Below, piece by piece: positions 34,214 to 39,722 of a stretch of DNA of 39,722 nucleotides; the stretch's first letter is position 1, and each line of letters begins with the position of its first letter. This stretch comes from CAYWNA01 sp964459305. Lineage in GTDB: Bacteria; Planctomycetota; Planctomycetia; Pirellulales; Pirellulaceae. A program made the position numbers and the translations under genes. The notes below the pieces were generated by a model, which had not been told where the DNA came from, made no database searches, and saw only the letters and a program-made list of their open reading frames with translations. Where the stretch lies: positions 1 to 39,722 of the forward strand of contig CAYWNA010000106.1 of assembly GCA_964459305.1 (NCBI GenBank), in the 5' to 3' direction.

Positions 34214-34822
34214 TCACGCAGTGTGAAGTCGCCCCGGACGGGATCGTTGCCGTAGACCTCGGCAAAGATCGACGCACCAAGCCGCAACTCGATTGGGGGG
34301 TACTGCCATGCTTTCCTGACTTTTTGTCACGGTCTTGTGTTTGCGTCGTTGTGATGACATTCGCCTGGGAACAGCGGACGCTTTGGCTCCGTGAGTTTCG
34401 GGCATGTCGAATCGCCAAGTGCGGCATTCCACCTTATGGAATTGCATCGCCCGGTCGACTCGCCTCCATAGATCGTCGTTTTTGATGGGGATCATCTCGC
34501 CGAAACATTCCCATCGCCAATCGTTCTCGCGCCATTGCTCCAAACCGAAACGGAATCCATGGCTGACATAACGACTGGGCGTCACTAGCGTCACGCGGGA
34601 GGGCTGATCAAGGGCCTCCAGGCCCCGTACGACAGCCAGCAGTTCGAGTCGTTCTGGTTCTGTGTCCGTTTCCTCATCCGCCGCTTCAAGGCGAGACGCG
34701 CCATCGGCGGTTTTCAACACGAAACGCCACCGTCCGGCTTCGGCGCCGTAGGTCGTACGGTTGCCAACCTGCCTTGACCGCGATTCGGAAAAGAGCAGAA
34801 AATGGGGTGCGGATACGCTCAT
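34214..34822 (-). CDS. RNase HI-like protein with degenerate active site
   Basis: 202 aa from ATG 34822. The RNase H fold is recognisable: strand HFLLFSESRS, a central helix ERLELLAVVRGLEALDQPSR, then strand VTLVTPSRYVSHGFRFGL and an EQWRENDWRW segment that matches the tryptophan-rich basic handle region. Of the four acidic residues used by RNase HI, only E60 (in RLELL, for NRMEL) is conserved; the first is E13 in FSES (for TDGS), the third is P82 in TPSRYV (for TDSQYV), and the fourth is not visible. Planctomycetes encode such proteins. It may bind RNA:DNA hybrids or dsRNA without cutting. The tail after residue 150 is basic and unstructured. Same strand as glgB. Confidence 0.75.
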   Translation of the reverse strand: MSVSAPHFLLFSESRSRQVGNRTTYGAEAGRWRFVLKTADGASRLEAADEETDTEPERLELLAVVRGLEALDQPSRVTLVTPSRYVSHGFRFGLEQWRENDWRWECFGEMIPIKNDDLWRRVDRAMQFHKVECRTWRFDMPETHGAKASAVPRRMSSQRRKHKTVTKSQESMAVPPNRVAAWCVDLCRGLRQRSRPGRLHTA

Positions 34823-35092
34823 GGCTCGGATTTGTCTCCGGCAATGTGAATCATGTGTGCCCCAGTTCCCTCTTGGGCACTGCTGGCCGTTGGTCCGCAC
34901 GACTCGCCCATCCTGGCTCTGAGCACGCGCGAATATTAGAAAACCTCATCCTTTATGTTTTACATATCGGCAAATGTATCCTATATTCGCCAGGCTTCAT
35001 AATTTAACTATTGCCGGTTATTCTGCGAAATCAAATGTCGCGGAAGTCGATTTGGCTGTTGGGCTGTCCGAACACGGTCCAATCGTTACGAC

Positions 35093-35851
35093 CTACGCGA
35101 CCATCGCGCTCATCTCACTGTACATCCGTCGATTCGCTATCACGCCATCGATGAACTCTTCGAAAATGCGAACGTCCAGCGCGGACGCGGAATCGGCTTC
35201 GGGATGGAATTGGGTACCGAAGGCAAACCAATCTGGTATCTCGCTTTCGATGGCTTCCACCACACCGTCAGGGCAGCGAGCCGTGACTGCGAAACCAGGA
35301 GCCGGCTCGTCCACCGCCATGTGGTGCATACTGTTGACGCGGATTTCTCCGTCGCCATAGACCCTCTCCAACAACGATCCAGGAGCCACCTCTAAACTGT
35401 GCCGATGGCCGCGATCCTGCAGGTCTTTATGGGGTATGGCGCTAGGTAGATCTTCCGGGACATGCAGGAACAGGCTGCCACCCTGAGAGACGTTCAGCAG
35501 TTGCATTCCCACACCAATGCCAAAGAACGGCGTCCGCCGCTCGGCAATCAGACGGATCAACGTCCTGTCGAACGCCTCGCGGCGTTTGTCCAATGCGCGT
35601 ACGGAGGGATGTAGCATGAATCCGTCTCGGCGGGGATCCAGGTCCTGGCCGCCGATCATGATGAATCCGTCAAGCATGTCGAGGACCCCGGCCACCTCGT
35701 CCTCTGTTGCCAGAGGAGGGACAACCACTGGAATTCCGCCGCCAGCGAGAACACGGTTGTAATATCCGGCGGGGAGAAACGAATAGGCGGGCGAATCGCT
35801 CTTGGCGGGTCGATAGTCGGCGTTGAGGCCGATGTGTGGTTTGAGGCGCAT
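35093..35851 (-). CDS. Peptidase C26/gamma-glutamyl-GABA hydrolase-like protein lacking the catalytic cysteine
   Basis: 252 aa. The class I glutamine amidotransferase fold is clear: HIGLNADYR at the start, AGGGIPVVVPP, the oxyanion region MIGGQDLDP, and FGTQFHPEAD with the catalytic His216 and Glu218. The nucleophile elbow, normally GICRGMQ, reads GIGVGMQ here (residues 111-117), so Cys is Gly113 and the next Arg is Val. Codon GGT differs from TGT by one base. PuuD-type enzymes hydrolyse gamma-glutamyl-GABA; this one should not form the thioester. ATG 35851 follows GGGAG by six bases; the frame opens 13 codons earlier. It may be a binding or sensor protein. Confidence 0.88.
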   Translation of the reverse strand: MRLKPHIGLNADYRPAKSDSPAYSFLPAGYYNRVLAGGGIPVVVPPLATEDEVAGVLDMLDGFIMIGGQDLDPRRDGFMLHPSVRALDKRREAFDRTLIRLIAERRTPFFGIGVGMQLLNVSQGGSLFLHVPEDLPSAIPHKDLQDRGHRHSLEVAPGSLLERVYGDGEIRVNSMHHMAVDEPAPGFAVTARCPDGVVEAIESEIPDWFAFGTQFHPEADSASALDVRIFEEFIDGVIANRRMYSEMSAMVA

Positions 35852-36271
35852 CTGTACTCCCTTCAGATTCATTGAATCGCGGACAAACAATAGGACACAC
35901 GGACTGCAGGTAAGAATGGCGATTCAGAGCACCGCACGCGGAGTGAAACCGAAATGATGGACTAGACACCTCGTGGCAGGTTCCGCTTCGCGCGGAGAGC
36001 GAATCACGAGAGACAGATGGGTAAAGGGCCACCGGATGTACGGTGGCCTCTCCGTCGTCCGTGACGGTCAATTCCTCAACGAGGTACTGCCCGTAGCTGC
36101 GGCGTCAATCCTCGGCTTTCCCCAGCAGAAACGATGTCCGTATCGACTACCTCCGACCTTTTCCAGTGATAGGTGCCCGAGTTGTTGTGAAGGGATGCAG
36201 ATTTGAAGGACGAAATTTAGCGGCTGCGTGTTGCTAAGCAAACCACACCGCAGTATTTTGGTGATCTGTGA

Positions 36272-36323
36272 CCGCTAGCTACAACATGATGTGCAAGCAT
36301 CCACATGCTTGCTTTGCTAGCGG
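36272..36323. repeat. Nested perfect hairpin (CCGCTAGC / GCAAGCAT)
   Basis: Outer arms CCGCTAGC (36272-36279) and GCTAGCGG (36316-36323) and inner arms GCAAGCAT (36293-36300) and ATGCTTGC (36305-36312) are all perfect, with a CCAC tetraloop. The two stems are separated by 13 bases on the left and 3 on the right, giving a bulged 52-nt structure. Confidence 0.7.
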
Positions 36324-36451
36324 AGCGTCTTCCGTCGTCGCGGTTGTCTGGCAAGGAACTGAGTAATGGTCTTTCCGTCCTGACGGCTCGCATGCCTGTT
36401 CAGACCGGAATGCCAACCCTGCCTGGCCAGCAACGTCGCCTCGGCTATCGG

Positions 36452-36465
36452 GCAATGTACATTGC
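36452..36465. promoter_or_regulatory. Perfect 14-bp palindrome, candidate operator
   Basis: GCAATGTACATTGC is its own inverse complement. It ends 30 bp before the sugar isomerase start and just upstream of its AGGAG, a position where a bound repressor would block transcription or initiation. No regulator gene is adjacent. Confidence 0.5.
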
Positions 36466-36495
36466 TGGTCTACCCCGCAATAGGAGTTAGAGATC

Positions 36496-37338
36496 ATGGA
36501 AAAATGGCCGATTGGTGTGTTTACGAGTATCGACGCCGGACTCGGTGTCAAGTTGGAGGTGGCGCATGAACTGGGAATCCCCACGATCCAGCTTCACGCC
36601 CCCAAGAAAGAGACTCGTACTCCGGAAAACGCTGACGCGTTCCGTGCCAAGTTGAACGAGCTGGGCATCACGCTTTCAGCGGTCTTCGGCGGCTTCGAGG
36701 GAGAAAGCTACGCCGACATCCCGACCGTAGTACGCACCATCGGTTTGGTGCCCTCCGCAATGCGAGCAGAGCGTACCCAGGAGATGAAGGAAATCGCGGA
36801 TTTCACGAATCTGCTCGGTTGCGACGTGGTCGCGCTGCACCTGGGCTTCATTCCCCACGATACGAACGATCCGCTCTACCGAGATGTCCTGGAGGTCACG
36901 CGAGACGTTTGTGATCACGTCAAAGGCAATGGGCAGAACCTGCACTTGGAGACGGGACAGGAAACGGCCGATGGCTTGCTTCAGTTTATCGGCGATGTCG
37001 ATCGCGACAACCTGTTCGTCAATTTCGATCCCGCGAACATGGTCCTCTATGGTACAGGTGAGCCGGTCGAGGCGCTTCGCAAAGTCGGCACATACGTGCG
37101 CAGCGTACACTGCAAAGACGCTAAATGGGCCGCCAATCCGGGCAAGGAATGGGGCCAAGAAGTGCCGCTGGGCGAAGGCGACGTGGGCATGGAAGACTAC
37201 GTGCGAACCTTGGGCGAACTCGGCTACACCGGGCCTCTGACCATCGAACGAGAGATTCCGCAGGAGCCCGAACGACAGAAAGCCGAAATTGGCCATGCCG
37301 TCCGGTTGCTGAGCAAACTGAGGGAGAAGCTCGGTTGA
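36496..37338 (+). CDS. Sugar phosphate isomerase/epimerase (xylose isomerase-like TIM barrel)
   Basis: 280 aa, no signal peptide, so cytosolic unlike the exported paralogue at the left of the window. The AP2Ec/TIM-barrel metal ligands are placed as expected: Glu in LHLETGQET, Asp in NFDPANMVLYGTG, His in SVHCKDAKW and the late Glu in TIEREIP. The ELGITLSAVFGGFEGESYAD and VVALHLGFIPHDTN strands complete the barrel. AGGAG nine bases before ATG 36496 supports the start. Substrate unknown; sugar or inositol-related isomerisation is likely. A perfect 14-bp palindrome upstream may be its operator. It converges with the oleA-like gene. Confidence 0.92.
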   Translation: MEKWPIGVFTSIDAGLGVKLEVAHELGIPTIQLHAPKKETRTPENADAFRAKLNELGITLSAVFGGFEGESYADIPTVVRTIGLVPSAMRAERTQEMKEIADFTNLLGCDVVALHLGFIPHDTNDPLYRDVLEVTRDVCDHVKGNGQNLHLETGQETADGLLQFIGDVDRDNLFVNFDPANMVLYGTGEPVEALRKVGTYVRSVHCKDAKWAANPGKEWGQEVPLGEGDVGMEDYVRTLGELGYTGPLTIEREIPQEPERQKAEIGHAVRLLSKLREKLG

Positions 37339-37396
37339 CCTGAACGTCAGGGGTCGCAGGAAGGGGTCGCAAAAAGTGCCGCGCCGGATTCTCGTG

Positions 37397-37417
37397 GGAC
37401 GGATGGCCAATCCGTTC
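37397..37417. terminator. Hairpin between convergent genes
   Basis: GGACGGAT and ATCCGTTC pair over eight positions (one G-T) around GGCCA, between the sugar isomerase and oleA-like stops. The stem shares its GGACGGA core with the hairpin at 21013-21037. No T-run follows. Confidence 0.45.
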
Positions 37418-37448
37418 TGCATTGTCGTTCCTTAGCGGCCGTTTGCTG

Positions 37449-38582
37449 TCACGCGGAGACGAGGGCGTTGGGCGTCCGTTTTGCGTCGCGATCCGTTTGA
37501 TTGCCGCCGGCGTCGCCAAACGGGGCCAACGTCTTCTGCCACTTGACTCCGATCATCAGGCAATTAATGCCGGATCCAATCCCCAGCATGCCAACGTTTT
37601 CGCCGTCTTGAACGTGGCCGTTTTCCAGGCCGATCGCCATGGTGATCGGCAGAGCAACCGAACCCGTGTTTCCTAGCCACGGAAATGTTACATAATCGAC
37701 TTGCGGATCGATGCCCAACGATTCGAGCATCAGCCGGCGATGCGCTGAGCCAACCTGATGGCAAAACGTCTTGTCGATATCTTTCAGGTCCCAACCTGCA
37801 ACGTCGAGAAACTCTGAAAACGTCTCGATTCCTGTGGCAATGCCCTCTCGCATGAGCGTTTCGGAGTCGGTCTTCATCAGCGGCCGCATGCCATCTGCCG
37901 CGGCTTCGTCCCGTCCGCTGCGACAGAGGTGATGATAGTCGGTGTTGGCTCGCGCGGATGCGGCCAGCAGCCGATTTCCCGTCCTGCTCAACTCGCGATC
38001 GACGACCAACACGGCACAACTACCGGAGCCAATCGTCAACGATGCAACGGTGAGTTTTATCTGGTTTCGCGTTAGCGACTCATCGCGGTTCAATGCGTCA
38101 ATCGTCGTCTCGACCAACTGCCGGCTGCCCTCGGTGCCTACGACCAACGCCGCTCGGACTTGCCCCAGTTCGACCATGTTTGCCGCTTGCAGAATGCCGT
38201 TCATCACGCCCAGGCAGGCATTGGAGACATCGTAGATCATGCAGCTCTTCGAAAGTCCCAGGCGATGATGGACACCACAAGCCGTGGCCGGCTCCAGGTA
38301 ATCGCGGCAGACCGAGCCGTGAATCAGCGCACCGATGTGTTCGCGGTTGATACCAGCGGCCCGAATCGCCTTCTCGCAACTTTCGACGCTCTTGTCACTG
38401 GGCAGCACTCCCCGGTCCCAGAAACGGCGTTCCCGAATGCCGGACATCAGTTCCAGTCGCCCTTCCGGCAAACGCAATCGCTGATAAAGCGGCTCCAATC
38501 GTCGCTCGATTTCGTCGCTCGTGACAATGTCTCCGGGCACCGTATATCCGAAGGCTTCCAGGCAGACGTTTTGATAGTGCAT
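37449..38582 (-). CDS. oleA: OleA-type thiolase (3-oxoacyl-ACP synthase III family)
   Basis: 377 aa from ATG 38582. The thiolase triad is present: Cys123 in SNACLGVMNG, His275 in TFCHQVGSAH and Asn305 in WLGNTGSVALP. Features favour OleA over FabH: the N-terminus with a TSDEIERRLEPLYQRL segment, SVCRDYLEPATA whose Glu97 corresponds to the OleA catalytic base, and the ending MLGIGSGINCLMIGVKW. OleA condenses two fatty acyl-CoAs head-to-head to a beta-keto acid, the first step to long-chain olefins. Planctomycetes are known to encode ole genes. No oleB, oleC or oleD is adjacent. The frame is open 36 codons upstream without homologous character. Confidence 0.85.
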   Translation of the reverse strand: MHYQNVCLEAFGYTVPGDIVTSDEIERRLEPLYQRLRLPEGRLELMSGIRERRFWDRGVLPSDKSVESCEKAIRAAGINREHIGALIHGSVCRDYLEPATACGVHHRLGLSKSCMIYDVSNACLGVMNGILQAANMVELGQVRAALVVGTEGSRQLVETTIDALNRDESLTRNQIKLTVASLTIGSGSCAVLVVDRELSRTGNRLLAASARANTDYHHLCRSGRDEAAADGMRPLMKTDSETLMREGIATGIETFSEFLDVAGWDLKDIDKTFCHQVGSAHRRLMLESLGIDPQVDYVTFPWLGNTGSVALPITMAIGLENGHVQDGENVGMLGIGSGINCLMIGVKWQKTLAPFGDAGGNQTDRDAKRTPNALVSA

Positions 38583-38899
38583 AAGGCGACCGCCAGACTG
38601 ACCCGGACATAAAACCACAACCACAAACTTGCTTCGAGGGTAGTGAAACGGGGCAGACTCGTAAAGGTGGCACCAGCCTTGTGACGCCACATCTCTCGCG
38701 TTCTTTGGTTCATGTAGGCGGTGTCATGCAGCCTTTGCGAAGTACGAATAATTCGCACCTGTAGCGGAAAAGCATGCTATTCTTTGCACGGAGAGCAGGC
38801 AAATTTTACAGGCAAGCCAAAGACCGGCCCGTATTAATGGCATGTGTTTAGTAGGGGTTGGTGGTTATCCAGCGAATGTAGTTGGACGAGCAGGTTTCA
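38583..38899. promoter_or_regulatory. Divergent regulatory region with dyad TGCGAA-N10-TTCGCA
   Basis: This 317-bp region separates the oleA-like gene (minus) and the histidine kinase (plus). At 38736-38757 the perfect 6-bp arms TGCGAA and TTCGCA, 10 bases apart, enclose a second small dyad GAAT-A-ATTC, giving a symmetric operator-like site. The sequence is locally AT-rich. No convincing gene lies in it. Confidence 0.45.
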
Positions 38900-39673
38900 A
38901 TGACTCGGATCGAACGTAATGGCGCGGTGGCGCCACCATTGCCGAATGCCTCAGGGCGTGCACACCGCCAGCGTCGCGCCCATCGGACTGCACTGGGAAT
39001 GGTCGTCGGGGTAGCAATCCCGTGCCTCATGGCGATCCATTTCGTCTTGGTGAGTTCCGCGTATCGAGGTGATCCTGACCTGCCAGGAGCGGTTCAGACG
39101 GTTGGGGTGATTCTTGGTTTGATGACCGGGCTCGCCTTGCTCTCGTGCTTCTTCGCCCTGGGGAGCCTTGAGCTGGCCATCGAAATGCGCAATCGAGTAG
39201 AACAAGAGCTCCGCATCACGAAGGCCGCTGCCGAGTCCGCGATTCATGCCAAGTCCGAATCCCTTGCGGTGATGAGCCACGAGATCAGGACGCCGATCAA
39301 TGGCATTACGGGTATGACCCAGCTCCTGATGGAAACGGATCTCACAACCGAGCAGCGAGAATACCTCAGAATGGCAGACGTGTCGGCCGCGCATATGGCG
39401 AGAGTAGTCGACGATATCCTCGATCTCTCCAAAGCCGAAGCTGGCAAGCTCGACGTCGAGCGGATCGAGTTCAGTCTCAGAGAATGTGCTTCTGAAATGA
39501 TCGACATGCTGGCGCTGGGAGCCAGGGCAAAGGGCCTGGAATTGCGTTGTCGTGTCGACCCGGACGTCCCCGATGTGCTGATAGGCGATCCCACTCGCCT
39601 GCGTCAGATCGGCGTCAATTTGCTGAGCAACGCTGTAAAGTTCACTGATCGGGGAGGAATCGTGCTTCGGTAA
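38900..39673 (+). CDS. Membrane histidine kinase, truncated in the ATP-binding domain
   Basis: 257 aa from ATG 38900. A basic N-terminus is followed by two membrane helices (about residues 31-55 and 65-88), a short coiled linker, and the HisKA dimerisation domain with phospho-acceptor His127 in MSHEIRTPINGI. The HATPase_c domain begins and reaches the N-box LLSNAVKFT (Asn240/244), then stops at TAA right after GGIVLR. The G1, F and G2 boxes are missing. All three forward frames close before the window end (a one-base shift would read VSVHSPVTV then stop), so no continuation is visible. It is either a decayed hybrid kinase or a partner that lacks ATP binding. Confidence 0.8.
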   Translation: MTRIERNGAVAPPLPNASGRAHRQRRAHRTALGMVVGVAIPCLMAIHFVLVSSAYRGDPDLPGAVQTVGVILGLMTGLALLSCFFALGSLELAIEMRNRVEQELRITKAAAESAIHAKSESLAVMSHEIRTPINGITGMTQLLMETDLTTEQREYLRMADVSAAHMARVVDDILDLSKAEAGKLDVERIEFSLRECASEMIDMLALGARAKGLELRCRVDPDVPDVLIGDPTRLRQIGVNLLSNAVKFTDRGGIVLR

Positions 39674-39722
39674 GCGTTCACAGCCCAGTAACCGTATGAC
39701 CGGCCCTTCTTAATCGTAATCC

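Larger units (their letters stand above)
35852..36495. other. Divergent intergenic region with hairpins and a palindrome
   Basis: About 640 bp, no gene supported; a 77-codon frame from GTG 35973 has no known domain. It contains the nested hairpin at 36272-36323 and the palindrome at 36452-36465, both listed separately, and should carry promoters for the C26-like gene and the sugar isomerase. Confidence 0.5.

Noticed and set aside
35973..36206. 77-codon GTG-started frame with a CP/CC-containing tail
   Set aside because: No ribosome-binding site or recognisable family; probably chance.

Overview
The window looks like chromosome from a GC-rich planctomycete, probably of the Pirellulales type. 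I infer this from the families present: a DUF1559 pilin-like protein with its small lipoprotein partner, a DUF1080 (3-keto-disaccharide hydrolase) protein, a Tat-exported Gfo/Idh/MocA oxidoreductase, xylose-isomerase-like TIM barrels, an ASPIC/UnbV FG-GAP protein next to a TPR protein, GYF-domain and HEAT-repeat membrane or exported proteins, and a beta-propeller/di-heme cytochrome fusion. No ribosomal RNA, insertion sequence, integrase or cas gene is visible. Many genes end convergently on intergenic palindromes.

Layout. 1-8.2 kb: tRNA-Val(UAC), a GYF-domain membrane protein, a Tat-signal sugar isomerase, DUF1559 protein plus lipoprotein, then a TPR protein overlapping a CRTAC1-like FG-GAP/ASPIC protein. 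8.2-16.4 kb: an NAD-dependent epimerase facing a four-gene minus-strand unit (large GldG-like periplasmic/membrane protein, ABC ATPase, double ABC-2 permease, HEAT-repeat protein). 16.6-21 kb: a polytopic membrane protein, the cytochrome/propeller protein and a cytosolic coiled-coil protein. 21-28 kb: divergent DUF1080 and Gfo/Idh/MocA genes, a radical SAM fragment, an alanine-rich coiled-coil protein with a flotillin-like tail, an SDR, MoaB and a HEAT-repeat protein. 28-34 kb: Rho with a glycine/arginine-rich N-terminal repeat, a 0.9 kb gene-poor stretch with an orphan CRISPR-type repeat, a thioredoxin-YHS protein and GlgB. 34-39.7 kb: an RNase H-like protein and a C26 peptidase-like protein that both lack key catalytic residues, a second sugar isomerase, an OleA-type thiolase, and a histidine kinase that stops inside its ATP-binding domain.

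How the genes may work together: the Gfo/Idh/MocA enzyme, DUF1080 protein, two TIM-barrel isomerases, SDR and epimerase fit the sugar oxidation/hydrolysis repertoire common in planctomycetes. They are scattered, so this is a theme and not one operon. The ABC/GldG-like unit is the clearest operon.

The most unusual signals are the orphan CRISPR-type repeat with a degenerate second copy about 0.3 kb away, the radical SAM remnant with an intact cysteine motif, the two apparent pseudoenzymes, the lone oleA-like gene, the truncated kinase, and several distinct intergenic palindromes. I did not find a convincing complete new defence or biosynthetic system. All family names rest on motif recognition by eye; no database was searched.
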